From: Jaltomata sinuosa
Lineage: Eukaryota > Streptophyta > Magnoliopsida > Solanales > Solanaceae
Assembly: GCA_003996215.1 (NCBI GenBank)
Contig: QJPP01007585.1
Span: 186,001 to 250,000, forward strand
Direction: 5' to 3'
DNA length: 64,000 nt
Shown piece by piece: positions 1 to 12,203 of this stretch. The translations under genes and the position numbers were made by a program. Position 1 is the stretch's first letter. Every line of letters starts with the position of its first letter. The notes beneath the pieces were generated by a model. That model was not told the origin of the DNA and made no database searches. It saw only the letters and a program-made list of their open reading frames with translations.

Positions 1-439
1 GCACAACCACTAACCTCACTGCTGTCCTCTTCTTCGTCTAAACAAACTTCGACCAAACAACCTTTTTCTCCCTTCCCCTTCATCTCTGGCGAACTCGAGC
101 TCCAACAGTGTCCAGATCCAACCGAGGAACAACAACCAACAACTTCACCAACATTGGCGATCTCACAGTCACTACTCATTCACAGTGCCGACGATCTTGC
201 TGCGTTTTTTGGTGATCCCCTTGAGGTATTTTGATGATCAGTATTATTTTATTCATACTCGGTTAATTTTAATTTATTTGGACTAATTTCATGAGTTTCT
301 GTTACATTTACCATAAATTTTGGTTGTTTCATACTATTTTAATGATTTTTTTATATTATTTCATGTTGATTTTGTTCCCGTAAAAAATGATTTTGATATT
401 TTCTTTGATTACTGCCTTGCACATCTATATTTATGGAAC

Positions 440-960
440 TTTATTTTGAGTTCGATTATTTCATATCGAATATCAATTTAATTGGCCAATGAAGGAATCT
501 CTCCAATGAATTTTCGAGGCCTCTCCATAATAAAAGACGGATTTTATTTTCAGTTCGATTATTTCATATCGAATATCAATTGAATTGGCTAATGACAGAA
601 TCTCCGTTAGATTTTTGAGGTCTCCCCATAATAAAGACGAATTTTATTTTGAGTACGATTATTTCATATCGAATATCAATTTAATTGGCCAATGAAAGAA
701 TCAATCCATCGGATTTTTGAGGTCTCCCCATAATAAAAGACGGATTTTATTTTGAGTTTAATTATTTCATATCGAATATCAATTGAATTGGCCAATGAAA
801 GTATCTCCTCGGATTTTTGAGGCCTCCCCATCATAAAAGACAGATTTTATTTTGAGTTCAATTATTTCATATCGAATATCAATTTAATTGGCCAATGAAA
901 ATTTTTTTATCAATTTTTCAGGGCCTCCAATGTATATAAGATGGATTTTTATTATTTCAT
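440..960 (+). repeat. ~101-bp tandem repeat inside LTR of D
   Basis: About five units start with ATTTCATATCGAATATCAAT at 458, 561, 661, 764 and 864, so the period alternates between 100 and 103 bases. Each unit also carries AATTGGCCAATGAAAG and a GGCCTCCCCATAATAAAAGA-like segment. The same array is present in D's 3' LTR at about 26310-26737, continuing at 30302 after the inserted solo LTR C, so it predates the insertion of D. Confidence 0.85.
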
Positions 961-1292
961 TTTGATAGTCATTCATTCGATACTAACATTTTTACTAAGT
1001 GTGTTTATAGGTACATGGAGTTACTTTTCGAAGAAGACACTCGAATTAAAATTTGAAGATCTTGTAAAATTCTTTATTGCATTTATTAATTTTAGATAAT
1101 GATAGGTAAATATTAGGTCATTTCTTATAAGTTTTTGGCTAAACAATAGGCAAATATTAGGCCGTCTGGTAAAAGTTTTTTCTTGGAATCTTCGAGTTCT
1201 GGAGAGTCGTTTTCTCTAACTTTGAAGAATCGGGGCATTTATTTTATCTCCTCAATTAAAAAAATGAGTTAAACCAGGACTCACCGTTCTGG

Positions 1293-1327
1293 ATTCCGAA
1301 GAATGTCTAACCCCTTTCATTCGGAAT
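1293..1327 (+). other. U5 hairpin of D LTR
   Basis: ATTCCGAA at 1293-1300 is the exact reverse complement of TTCGGAAT at 1320-1327, separated by a 19-base loop. The same position in LTR families E and F also folds into a stem, with different but complementary bases. It lies about 180 bases before the LTR end, in the stretch expected to be transcribed as U5. Confidence 0.6.
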
Positions 1328-1414
1328 AACTTGAAACCTTATCTAGAATTTAACTGGTTTCGTAGACTAAAATTTTCTTTGATTAATAGGCTTTCTAATT
1401 TTCCTAAAATTAGG

Positions 1415-1423
1415 TGGTGACTC
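1415..1423 (+). other. Primer-site-like motif inside U5 of D
   Basis: TGGTGACTC resembles the first nine bases of the real primer site at 1511 (TGACGACTC). The corresponding motif in the other Tat-like LTRs of the window is TGGCGACTC, at 34094 (D 3' LTR), 23084 (E), 33901 (F) and, on the - strand, 61774-61782. Its function is unknown. Confidence 0.45.
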
Positions 1424-1510
1424 TTCTAAATATTTTTTAAACTAATTATTTATTAATTAATTTTTGAGTACCGAAGTTGTATCCTATCGTAAAAATAGGA
1501 TGTAACAGAA

Positions 1511-1527
1511 TGACGACTCCGCTGGGA
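1511..1527 (+). other. Primer-binding site of D (tRNA-Arg type)
   Basis: TGACGACTCCGCTGGGA starts three bases after the LTR end. Tat/Ogre elements typically use a primer site of the form TGGCGACTC-CGCTGGG that pairs with the 3' end of a tRNA-Arg. Here the third base is A instead of G, which probably reflects decay. Confidence 0.65.
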
Positions 1528-2635
1528 ATTTTAGGTTTTAACCATTATAGATTCATTTTTTCAATTGAGGAAAATTTTACCTTTTTACAATTTTTGCTCA
1601 TTTTTGTAATTCTTTATTGGCATCTTGCATATTTTGTTGATTATTTATAAATTGTATGTTTATTTTATTATATGTATATTGTCATTGCATATATATCATA
1701 TTTTCACCACATGGCATGCGATTTTATTTATCTTTAATGGGGGTTCACAATCCCGTGGCCTCTTTTCACAAATAATCATTTTTCTTGGAATGTGGTGATT
1801 TATTGGTACGTCATGTGTTCAATGGTCATCATATTTTTAACCCAAATTGTTCACTTAGGTCCCGGTCCTTTTCAATTAGTTCACTCTTAGACACTTAGGG
1901 TAGAGTTAAACCAAAACCCTTAATTAGACATTGACCAAGTTGACCCGATACTCAAGCAGTGTTAGGTCCATTAATAAGATAACCTTGTGTCCAAATAAGC
2001 CCACGGCCTAAAAATACAATCATCCGTTATGTGTAAATTGAAGGATACATATGCCGAGTTGTACGAATCATAGTCCCTTGACATTTGAATTTGTTATTTT
2101 TATAGATAGTTTCTTTTATTGTAATCAAAAGAAGATCTTCATTCGTAAGGTATTCGGAATACCAAAAAGTTTAACAATGAAGGACCTTCCATGAAGACTT
2201 AGTTTAGGTTTGTACTGTTGCACCGGGCTGATATTTATTTGTACATCCCTTTTTTCTTATTTTGTATCCTATTTGATTTATTCATAAATTGTGTATATAA
2301 TAAGCTTTTTTGGGGGGCAATGGAACTTTTCACAAACGACATACACATTCTTCAATTGTTAGGCTTACCTTTGGCTTAAAAGGTCACATGTATACTAGGA
2401 CGCATTATGCATTGTTTATGTGCTAAATTCTACCTAATTTGATTCATCCCTGCTTATTTTGATTTCTTGTGTTTAATACATATCTTTTGCTATAAATATG
2501 ATTTATTTATTCCAAAGGTTGAAACTATATTTGACCTAATTCCTGACTCAACGGGATTCGTAGACGCCTTATAGGCTCGATCATATTTTTCGTAAGCTTT
2601 CCAATTATTTGCAATGGAAATTGAGGCAGAATTTT

Positions 2636-2836
2636 TGAGAAGGTCTAAAAAATTCTACAGAAGATGATGTTTTCTACAATTTTGAATACACAGACTTGTT
2701 GAAGCTGAAACAGGGATAAAAGTTTTGAGAGGATCTCAAAAATTCCATACTAAGCAGCAACATGAGTTCATAAGTTCAAGTGATACTCAAACTGGGGAAG
2801 AATTTTTTAGGAAGGTCCTTAAATATTTCACAAGGA
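2636..2836 (+). repeat. Three degenerate ~90-bp repeats in D
   Basis: A motif of the form GAGAAGGTCTAAAAAATTC recurs at about 2636, 2727 (GAGAGGATCTCAAAAATTCC) and 2810 (AGGAAGGTCCTTAAATATTTC). The copies are diverged and the spacing is 85-90 bases. Nothing indicates that they are coding. Confidence 0.45.
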
Positions 2837-3974
2837 CAGCAATGAGAGACAACATATGATGTTGAACTCCACGAAGCATCAAACAGACAAATCAGGGGAG
2901 TCATTGACTATTCACCCTCACTCTTTCATTCTATTATTTTTCATGACTCATCTGTTTTCACTCATTTCTTATCTCTTTGCAGGAGAATCGACCTCGCCAA
3001 TAGTAGAGGACGGTCAGAATAATATACTGTTTTCTTAGAAAATTGAGAGATCACATAATTCCTGAAAGCATCTTGGGAAAGAACACAAACAACAAGTGCC
3101 TTCGCAGACAATCACGAGGCCACAACACATCTTTGCAATAATTGGGAAACGTTCTCTGGCTGGAGAGATCAATTGACACCAGACTTATTAGGCATCGCTC
3201 TGAGTTTGTCTGTACCTTTGCATGAATTTTTATGCATATATTTCGACATTCATTCAAAGATGATATAATTTATGTTATATTTGCACGAACTATGCACACT
3301 TGATTCTCATCCCTCGAGGTGAGATACGTCGGTAACCCTCTTGGGTTTCGTATCTCTTATTAAAAAAAGATATAAGAATCACATATTTGACTTGGTTGGT
3401 GGCAAAATAGTTAAAAATGTGCAAAATAATTGGTATAATTGAGAATGTTGACTTCATGGTAAACCATAGATTCTTTTGGTACCTCTTAGTCATATCTTTG
3501 TGACGCTTGAGAATATTTTCTTGCATGCATTCAATATAAGAATAAAATCAACCTCATTAATTCATGTGCATTGTGTGGTAAGCTTTTAGATTAAATTTAA
3601 TTGCATTGCATTATTGATCTAGAACTTGGCCTAAATATTTGTTGAGGCAAAATTCTGAGTAACATTTTATTTGGACAAGGATCGTAGGAGTTCTTTGACC
3701 CGTTTGTTCCTTTTATTGCCTACCAAATGACATTAATCCTTAGCATATCCCTCTTTTGAGCCTGAAAACCTTTTCTTTGAAGAATCACATCTTAGCATAT
3801 ACCTTTCTGAGTGCTTATTGCATTATACCTCTCTTGACCCGACCTTCTTGAGTGCACTGAAGACGTGTAACATACAGAAGAAGATTCAAGTTTGAAGCTG
3901 GCAAAAGCAAAAGATGCCACATCCCTAAAAGTCAAGGACAAAAAAGTAATTTCAAAAGAAAAGGAGTCAAAAAC

Positions 3975-6900
3975 TGTCACGACCCAATTTCTCGGTCATG
4001 ATGGCACCTACAACCCCCCAGTAGGCGAACCGATCTCCGTAGCACAGAACGGTTAGTAGTGGGCTACCTTCTAATAGTTTAAGCGGAAGAGTCGGTAAAC
4101 AAGTGGAAGCAAGGGAATAAGGAGAAGAAAATAGATAACAAGAGTAATACATATAAAATGCGGAAACTAAGCCAAACCCAAAACCTAGTATCAAAGCGTA
4201 TAAGAGCCAAACTATATCAGGAGTACAAAGGTCCAAAAGTCATATATACACAATGTCTCCGAAACTATAAGAGTACAAAATACACCAAGGATAACTGAAG
4301 TCAAGATCTGAACGCCAAGAGCTCACCCTCAGCCTGGATGATCCAAAAACTGCACCCTGCACGATCTCTGACGCGCTAATGGTGATGGCCCACGCTAGGA
4401 TCTGCACCAGAAGATGCAGAGGGTAGGGTGAGAACCAAATGTGAAGCACAAGGTACCCAGTAGGTATCATAGGTTAACTAGGCATATATAAAGTAAAAGA
4501 GCAATAGCAGACAGAGTAGAAGCAAACAGTCATAGAAATCAACAAAAAGTACACAAGAACTAGCCCAGAGGGAAGACAACAGAAAACAACATATAAGGCT
4601 AGCATATAGAATATATACACACAACAAGCACAGGTGAAAGTAAGGACGATGCACCTGGGATCCTCGCAAAAATAGTATATATATAAGTGTAGGTTCTAGA
4701 AATGGGCTGTATACCGGTAAGCTCAAGTATAGAGAAGGGGAGGGAAGGATAAAGTAGACATGCTCGGTAAACAGAATAGATAACCAGACAAACCATATCA
4801 CACTAAATCCAACGGTAACAGCCTAGCAAGTGCAGTTCCACACATATCGTAGTAGAGAACAAATTTGTAATAAAGTAAAGAGAGTCTACCTACAGTCCCC
4901 CGGCCGCCCATACAACCGAGGAACGCAATCAAGTGAAAACACACCCTCCGGCATCCCATAATACCGGAGCGAACAATCAACAAATAGCAAACAAGGGTGG
5001 AATCCCGAACAATGAATGATATGATGCATGAAAACCTCAGGGTGAAATAGAACCATTGTATGTACATCCTCCGGTGCCGATCGGGCTCAGAAGGCAGGCT
5101 CCATGGAAGGACACAACATGTATACCTCTACTCCATTGTATACCCTTCCCCTTGGCATATGCAGCCCAAAGCCTCAAGCCCGGAGCGGCAAGGTCCATGG
5201 AGGTCCCAGACCCCATACTAAAACTCAGAATCAAAATGTGTCCTCCAGAATTGAGTCCGGGTTCAAGCCAGTGGCTAAGCCTCAAATATGCATGCCTAGA
5301 CCTTGTCTAGGACTAAAACAGTGAAAAACATGTCTCAAAATACCCTTCCAAGGGTGCCCGGGCACAATCGAGTCTAAAACAGTAGTAAAAACATCTCAGA
5401 TGCTCGACCCGGCCGAGCCTGATATCATTTCAAATCAGTAAGAAAACTCAGCTAGCACTCCGACCCGGTCGAGTCTAGCAATAGTAGTAAATCGTGATAA
5501 AACCATATTTTTAACCTTTTTTACCCCAAGAAGATCCACGTATCAAGTCAAATTATTTCCAAATCCAATTTCACTGAAAACGGGTCCCCCGAGGCCATGC
5601 AAGGTTTAGAAAATCAGTTTCCGTAGGCCCGAAGCCAAAAACCGTAAGAAAATGTGGAAAAACCTCTTTATATGCATGGAAATGATATGGTCAACCCAAA
5701 TAGCTGCCCGATAGCTCACAATCAACCTAACGGCCCTGCACAGGCTCCGAAGCTACTCAGCAAGCATAACCAGCCTAGAAGGATATTTTTATGTTCGGGA
5801 CTCGCGGACATTCCCAATAATTCCACCTTCTATGTTCCAGAGTCAACAAGACCTTGCGGGGTCACAAGGGTAATAAATATATCAACTAATAGGAATATTA
5901 CACACAATGAAGGAAAAAAATAGGACGAATCATGTAAAAGCAAGGTATGTGGTACCAACCTAATAACCCAACCCAAGGATGCCAACTAGTATAATTTTAC
6001 CCGATATATGCAAAGTCTAGGGAGTTAAGCCGTAACCTACCTATCGTCCGACGACAAGCTGCGAGAATGATGATATCGAGGCCGAGCTACTCCAAAAAGC
6101 TCTGAACGAGAATTAAACTATCAAATTCATGAATAAAATGTTAAGATGAGTCTAATGATACCCATATTGCTACAATTGTAGCCGGGTCGATATCCGGGTC
6201 AAAAGCATACCTGCAGGGCCCACAACCCGAAATCAAACACGAAAAGAACCACGATGACTCCAACGATGCCAAGAAGGCATGCTACAAAATTGAGCACAAT
6301 TGGACAAGGGAAGGGCACCAAAACAGCCTGCCCAAGTTGGAGATTAAAGAATGGAAATTTCGAAAATAAAAATGGAATAGGCAAGAATTACTTATCACAA
6401 AGATAAAATTTCAAGCCGAGACAGACAATCCTTTACTTCCACGAAGCATGCATGATCTAGGGGCAGCCACTACATAATAATTTCCAAGCTTTGGTAGGGG
6501 CAACAATGGAGGAAATTAAGAAAATTCAAGGGAAGCTAAAACAAACAAGTGGGGAAGAAGACTTACCAAGAATTAGAAAAACACGGAAAATCCACAAGAA
6601 ATTGATTCCCCAAGGATTAGAAATGATCAAGAGCAATTTTGGTAGAGAGAAAAATGAGTTTAGAGTGAGAAAAATGAGGAGAAGTGGCTGGAAAAATGAA
6701 TTTCCAGCTATTTATAGCTGCTGGCCGCAGCTGATTTTCTGCAATTTTAAAAAAAACTCGACGAGGCATTCCAGGCACAATTGAAAACCGATATTCAAAA
6801 ACCAAAATAATGCTAATAAAGTGAAAAAGATGTTCTGGACTCAACAGAATTGACGAAACTTCCATATGAGGTCATTTCGGAGAAATGTTGACCCAAGTCA

Positions 6901-7419
6901 ATACTAACGAAAAGGAACTCAAAGGCTCAAAATGAATCCGACTCACCCGAAATGAATCCGACTCACCCGAAACCCAAACTAACCATCTTCCTAGCCCAAA
7001 CTCAACATTCCGGAGCTGATGGAATCGCCGGATTTTGAATCCAACACTCCGATCATCAAAACTCACCTGAAGTTACACTTTCAACTCCAAATGGCCTGAA
7101 AACTGAGAAAATAACACAAACCCCACACCGGACGTTCTCAGGCCTCAACTAAATGTCCAACTAGACCAAACTCATCGCTCCGAAGCTAACAAAACTGTCA
7201 AAATTCAATTCCAAGCACGTTAGCTAAGAATGTTGACTAAAGTCAACGATATTCTAAGTTTAAAGCTCTAAAACAGGCGAACGACTAAAATGACCAAAGA
7301 ACGACCAGGGCACCAAACTACCAGTCTCAACAAGCCATAAATGACCTGGGGCCGCTATAGGAAGACTCTAAGAGTGCAATACATACGAAAACGCGAAGAT
7401 GACTGGAAGGGTCATCATA
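3975..7419 (-). mobile_element. Element A, 3' LTR (~3.4 kb)
   Basis: It starts on the + strand with TGTCACGACCC and ends GGGTCATCATA (TA instead of the usual CA). It is collinear over its whole length with solo LTR C (26738-30296), except that C carries an additional CpG-rich block upstream of the TATA-like box. The integrase/chromodomain frame ends 55 bases inside the internal region, as expected for a 3' LTR. No reading frame within it looks real. Confidence 0.85.
6709..6717 (-). promoter_or_regulatory. TATA-like box in LTR of A
   Basis: The - strand reads CTATAAATA within an otherwise mixed sequence. It aligns with CTATATAAA in solo LTR C. Directly upstream (higher coordinates), where C has ~150 bases of CpG-rich repeats, A has only a short GC patch at about 6720-6732. 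Confidence 0.45.
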
Positions 7420-7473
7420 ACATCCACTACTAAAAAGACTTTCATCCTCGAAAGTCAAGAAGAAGGGAGTACC

Positions 7474-8280
7474 TTAAGGTTCGAACAACTGCGGATACTG
7501 AGCACGCAACTCACTCTCGGTCTCCCAAGTAGCCTCCTCGACTGGACGATGCCTCCACTGCACTTTCACAATCGGAATCTCCCTAGATCTCAACCTCCTG
7601 ATATCTCTGGCCATAATAGCTATCGGCTCCTCAACAAATGATAAACTCTCATCCAACTTAACCGAATCCCAATGCAACATATGAGACTCATCAGGCACAT
7701 ACCAACGCAACATCAAAACATGGAAAACTAGGTGAGCAGCTAAGAACATCGGAGGCAAGGCTAACATGTAGGCAACAAAACCAACCCTCTGTAGAATCTC
7801 AAACGACCCAATAAACCTGGGGCTAAGCTTGCCCCGCCGACCAAATATCATCACGCCCTTCACAGGCGATACTCGGAGGAAAACCAGATCACTAACACTG
7901 AACTCCAAGGCATGAAGTCTACGATCAGCGTAGCTCTTCTGCCTACTCTGGACTGCTCTAAGTTTGTCCTGGATCAAATGGACTCGGTCCAAGGAATCTC
8001 TAAGTAAATCTGTACCCTGCGGCCTGGACTCTAACCCATCAAACCAACCAATGGGCGATATGCAACGCTTACCATACAAAGCCTCGAAAGGTGCCATGCC
8101 AATGCTCGAATGAAAGCTATTATTATACGCAAACTCAGCCAATGGAAAAAATTGATCCCATGAACCTCCAAACTCAAGAACACAAGCCCGAAGCATGTCC
8201 TCCAGGACCTGAATAGTCCTCTCGGACTGGCCATCTGTCTGAGGGTGGAAAGCAGTACTAAGCTGAACCTCCGTACCCAA
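7474..8280 (-). pseudogene. Element A integrase C-terminal half with chromodomain
   Basis: An open frame of 268 residues begins in the integrase core with the conserved HPQTDGQSERT segment, which holds the catalytic Glu, and AYNNSFHSSIGMAPFEALYG. It continues with the GKLSPRFIG and VFHVLMLR segments of the integrase C-terminal region and ends in a chromodomain-like stretch containing VKVQWRHRPVEEATWE. This layout is diagnostic for chromoviruses of the Del/Tekay type. A stop at about 8296 separates it from the upstream integrase half, so the protein is broken. Confidence 0.85.
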
Positions 8281-8815
8281 ATCCCTCTGTATAGCTCTCT
8301 AGAACTGGGATGTGAACTGAATGTCGTGATCTAAAATGATAGAAGTTGGAACCCCATGCAACCGTACAATCTCACGAATGTAGATCTGAGCTAACCTCTC
8401 TGCCCCGTAGGAAGTCTGAACCGGCAAGAAATATGCTGACTTAGTCAGCCCATCAATGATCACCCAAATGGATTCAAACCCCCGAGTAGTACGAGGCAAA
8501 CCAATAACAACGTCCATAGTAATGCCTTCCTATTTCCACTCAGGAATGGGAAGTCGCTGCATCAAGCCACCCGATCTTATGTGCTCGAACTTAACCTGCT
8601 AACAGTTCAAGCACAGAGATACAAACTCTGCCACGTCCCGCTTCATACCACTCCACCAGTAGAGCTGTCTCAAATCTCTGTACATCTTCGTTGCGCCAGG
8701 ATGAATGGAGTATCTAGAACAACGTGCCTCATGGAGTATCAACTGTATCAAATCACCAACCCTTGGGACACAAAGTTGACCATCGAACTACCTGATCATG
8801 AAGGTCACACAAACT
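8281..8815 (-). pseudogene. Element A integrase N-terminal part
   Basis: The part at 8299-8517 reads MDVVIGLPRTTRGFESIWVI, followed by the SAYFLPVQTSYGAERLAQIY region and IREIVRLHGVPTSI, with both catalytic Asp positions of the DDE core visible. The HHCC zinc-finger part further upstream (8520-8815) survives only in pieces in shifted frames. It belongs to the same pol as the neighbouring blocks. Confidence 0.75.
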
Positions 8816-9434
8816 CTAATCCTTGAATTGTCGACTCTGAATCTGATCAACTAAAGTATAGCGAACCTCAATACTGGCTAGAACTCTGCTGGGATCCGAT
8901 AAGTCAAGCCTAACAAGACGGTTAGCCAAGGATTGGATATCCAAGGCCAATGGTCGCTCAGAAATTAAAAGTGAAGCTAGGCTGCCCATACTCAGTGCCT
9001 TCCAACTCAAGGCATACGCTACCACGTTTGCCTTGCCCGGATGGTATAAAATAGTGAAATCGTAGTCCTTCAACAACTCAATCCATCTCATCTGTCTCGA
9101 GTTCATCTCGTGCTGACTCATAATATACTGAATACTATGATGGTCAATGAATATCTCACAATGAACTCCATATAGATAGTGCCTCATTATCTTGAGCGCA
9201 AAGACTATCGCCGCCAACTCTACATCATGAGTCGGGTAGTTGCGCTCGTGAACCTTCAACTGCCTCAACGCATATGCTATTTCTCGACCCTGCTGCATCA
9301 GCACACAACTAAGACCGACCCCTAAAGTATCACAATACACGGAGAAACTCTGACCCTCAACCGGCAAAGTCAAAACTAGAGCTGAAGTCAATAAGGCCTT
9401 AAGCCTCTAGAAGCTATCCTCACATTGATCGTAC
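8816..9434 (-). pseudogene. Element A RNase H
   Basis: The frame at 8816-9391 contains FSVYCDTLGVGLSCVLMQQG, NYPTHDVELAAIVFALK and CEIFIDHHSIQYI, so the first three acidic catalytic positions are present. The fourth, normally in VADALSRK, is changed: the sequence reads VVAYALSWK, with Asp replaced by Tyr. Enzyme activity is therefore unlikely. It lies between the RT remnant and the integrase in the usual chromovirus order. Confidence 0.85.
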
Positions 9435-9436
9435 CA

Positions 9437-9604
9437 CTAAAATAGAACATCATTCCTAGTCAGCATAGTCAAGGGTGATGCTATGGAATAAAATCCCTCA
9501 ATGAACCATCTGTAATACCCAGCTAACCCAACAAAGTTACGAACCTCGATAGGAGTAGTAGGTCTAGGCCAATCACGAACTGCAAAAATCTTACCAGGAT
9601 TTGT
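9437..9604 (-). pseudogene. Element A RT C-terminal remnant
   Basis: Residues matching the RT end and connection region are visible (KIFAVRDWPRPTTPIEVRNF, VGLAGYYRWFIEGF, IASPLT). Homology stops abruptly near 9604, where the same polymerase resumes on the opposite strand with the protease. This is one breakpoint of the rearrangement of element A. Confidence 0.8.
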
Positions 9605-10478
9605 TGGTGATTTGGACACTTGGGCTGACTTGATGATACTTGATATGTTGGATTTGAATGTGATCCTGGGCATGGACTGGTTATCCCCTCACCGTGCAAT
9701 TTTGGATTGCTATGCCAAGATCATTACCATAGCCATGCCCGGTGTATCCCTGGTTGTGTGGCAGGGTTCTGTTAGCCATGCACCATCTAGGATCATTTCT
9801 TGTCTTCGAGCTAGGAAGATGATATCCCGTGGGTGTTTAGCTTATCTAGCATATGTCCGAGATATTAGTGCTGACCCTACGTCTCCTGAGTCTGTTCCTG
9901 TGGTTAGAGACTTCCTAGATGTGTTTCCTACCGACCTGCCAGGCCTTCCACCTGAGAGGGATATTGATTTCTCCATTGAGTTAGAGCCAGGCACCAGGCC
10001 CATTTCTATTCCCCCTACCGTATGGCTCCTGCTGAGTTGAGAGAACTTAAGGATTAGCTCTATGATTTGTTAGCTAAGGGGTTTATTAGACCAAGTGTTT
10101 CTCCTTGGGGTGCTCCTGTTCTCTTCGTGAAGAAGAAGGATGGGTCAATGCGGATGTGTATTGATTATCGGCAGCTGAATAAGGTGACTATGAAGAATAG
10201 GTATCCGATGCCCAAGATTGATGACTTATTTGATCAACTTTAGGGTTCCGCCGTATTTTCTAAGATTGATTTGAGGTCTGGCTACCATCAGTTGAGGATT
10301 AGGGCAGAGGACATCCCTAAGACAGCATTCAGGACACGTTACGGCCACTATGAGTTCCTGGTGATGTCTTTTGGGTTGACTAATTCCCCCGCAGCCTTCA
10401 TAGACTTGATGCACAGGGTGCTTAGCCCGTACTTGGATATGTTCGTGATAGTCTTCATTGATGACATCCTGGTATACT
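9605..10478 (+). pseudogene. Protease-RT block of A in inverted orientation, part 1
   Basis: On the + strand the protease end (DTWADLMILDMLDLNVILGM, DWLSPHRAILDCYAK) runs into the linker (CLAYLAYVRD, FLDVFPTDLPGLPPERDIDF) and the RT (FIRPSVSPWGAPVLFVKKKD, MRMCIDYRQLNKVT, GYHQLRIRAEDIPKTAFRTR, MSFGLTNSPAAF, FIDDILVYL). A one-base frameshift lies near 10013 and in-frame TAG stops lie near 10055 and 10243, both probable CAG to TAG changes. The RT is interrupted just after the FIDD active-site motif by element B, and the remainder follows at 19631. Confidence 0.85.
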
Positions 10479-11414
10479 TGTCATGACCCAAAACTGGGCC
10501 ATGATAGCGTCTACATAACCCCCCCAAGTAGACAAGCCTAACCCAAACAAGCGGAAGACAATAAGTAATAATTAAACTAAAGAAAGCGGAAGATATGACA
10601 AAAAGATAGGGCCAATAGCATATAAACATACCATCGTACAAAATATACTAAAGAAGGCCCTAAAGTGACCAACGAGACAAAACAGACTCGAGAACCAACC
10701 TAGACCTGGTGTCACCAGTACAAGAGCGACTAAAGTAAGGAGTAGCTATAAAACAGGTGTTGTCTATCAAAAATATAAAATATAGACAAAATATACAAGA
10801 TGGAACCCCGTGAACACAAACCAACCATGCTACCCTACCAGAAATGACATTCTGGACTCAATGGAATCAGAAAAACTCCCAACGGGGATTGTTTTAATGA
10901 AAAGTGGGCCCCACTCCCAAAACCAACTCGAAACTCAAAACCCAAAAACAAGTCTGAAAGCCTCGGGACCGGAACCAAAGGTCCCTCTAGCCCAAAGTCG
11001 ACATTTCGGAGCTAACGAGGGCTGCCAGAATTTCCATCCGAGGCCGTCTTCTCCGAATGTTAACCAAAGTCAACCCTACCAGCCAAACTGATTTTAAAAC
11101 ACACAAAGCCACACAAAACCAAACCGGAAGCGCTCAGACCCAAACCAATGGTCCCACTAGACCAAAATCCCCATTTTGGAGCCAACAGAACTATCGGAAT
11201 TTGATTCTGAGCATGTTTTCTAAGAAAGTTTACCGAAATCAAAGATTTACCAACCTTAAGTTCTAAAATAGGGAAATGGTCATAACAACCTAATGGACAG
11301 CCCGGGCACAGGACCGTCAGTCCCGGTAAGTCAAAAATGACCTGTAGCCGCTGAGGGAAAGCTCGAAAAGCAGAAAAGCATGTAAAACAGAAAATGACCT
11401 GGAGGGTCATTACA
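10479..11414 (-). mobile_element. Element B, 3' LTR with large internal deletion
   Basis: It starts TGTCATGACCC and ends GGTCATTACA. The first ~320 bases align with 16600-16920 and the rest with about 19015-19625 of the other LTR, so about 2.1 kb present at 16922-19014 is missing. The junction at about 10802 falls in GGAA, which occurs at both ends of the missing stretch in the full LTR. The deleted part includes the CpG-rich block and the TATA-like region. Confidence 0.85.
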
Positions 11415-11474
11415 ACATCCACTACTAAAAGAACTTTCATCCATGAAAGTTAGAAAAAGGATAGTACCTGAAGA

Positions 11475-12203
11475 CTAAAAAAGACGAGGATAACGGGTCC
11501 GCATGTCGATCTCGATCTCCCAAGTAGCCTCCTCGACAGGATGATGCTGCCACTGAACCTTAACTGACGGAATCTCCTTGGACCTTAACTTCCTAACCTG
11601 CCTGTACAAAATAGCAACAGGCTCCCTCTCAAAGTCTAAGGACTCGTCCAATTGAACCGACTCCAACTGAAGTACATGAGACTCATACGGAATGTACCGT
11701 CGCAGCATAGAAACATGGAATACTGGATGAATGCTAGAAAGATCAGGAGACAAGACTAACTCATAAGCAACCTCTCCAATACGACAAAAGATCTCGAATG
11801 GCCCAATGAACCTCGAACTGAGCTTACCCTTTCTCCCGAACCTCATCACGCTCTTCATGGGCGATACTCAAAGGAACACACTATCACCAACCATAAACTC
11901 GAGATCTCGAACTCTCTGGTCAGCATAACTCTTTGGCCTACTCTGGGTAGTATAAAGCCTCTCCTGAATAACCTGAACTCTATCCATAGAATCACGAAGA
12001 AAATCAGTACCCCACGGCCTAACCTCAAAAGCATCAAACTAACCCACCAGAGATCTACACTACCTACCATACAAAGCCTTGAACGAAGCCATCTGGATGC
12101 TGGAATGGTAACTATTATTATATGCAAACTCTGCCAAGGTTAAACACTGGTCCTACTCACCCCCAAAATCAATAACGCAGGCTCGCAACATATCCTCTAG
12201 AAC
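11475..12203 (-). pseudogene. Element B integrase C-terminal part and chromodomain
   Basis: An open stretch at 11475-11858 encodes GRKGKLSSRFIGPFEIFCRI, PVFHVSMLRRYIP and a chromodomain-like end with VKVQWQHHPVEEATWEIE. Upstream to 12203 the core continues (AYNNSYHSSI, FKALYG, WGTDFLRDSMDRVQVIQE), broken by several stops. The order and motifs match element A's polymerase. Confidence 0.85.

Larger units (their letters stand above)
1..1507 (+). mobile_element. Element D, 5' LTR (3' part only, cut by window start)
   Basis: The sequence is collinear with D's second LTR, which resumes at about 25871 and ends at 34188. Both end in ATAGGATGTAACA. A primer-binding-type sequence begins four bases after this copy, which marks it as the 5' LTR of a + strand element. 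By comparison with the other copy about 770 bases of the LTR lie outside the window. It contains a ~101-bp tandem array and, near its end, a short hairpin and a primer-site-like motif (see separate entries). The family is called Tat/Ogre-like from the partner LTR's start (TGTTGACACCC), the terminal CA and the Arg-type primer site; this is inference, as no pol is present. Confidence 0.75.
1508..3974 (+). mobile_element. Element D internal region, part 1, non-coding
   Basis: The stretch lies between D's 5' LTR and the insertion of element A. I found no gag, protease or polymerase motif and no long reading frame on either strand. It continues after A at 20189 and after solo LTR E at 23171. The combined internal length, without insertions, is roughly 4.7 kb. 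An LTR element of this size without coding domains fits a non-autonomous large retrotransposon derivative (LARD); decay of an originally coding element is the alternative. Confidence 0.65.
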
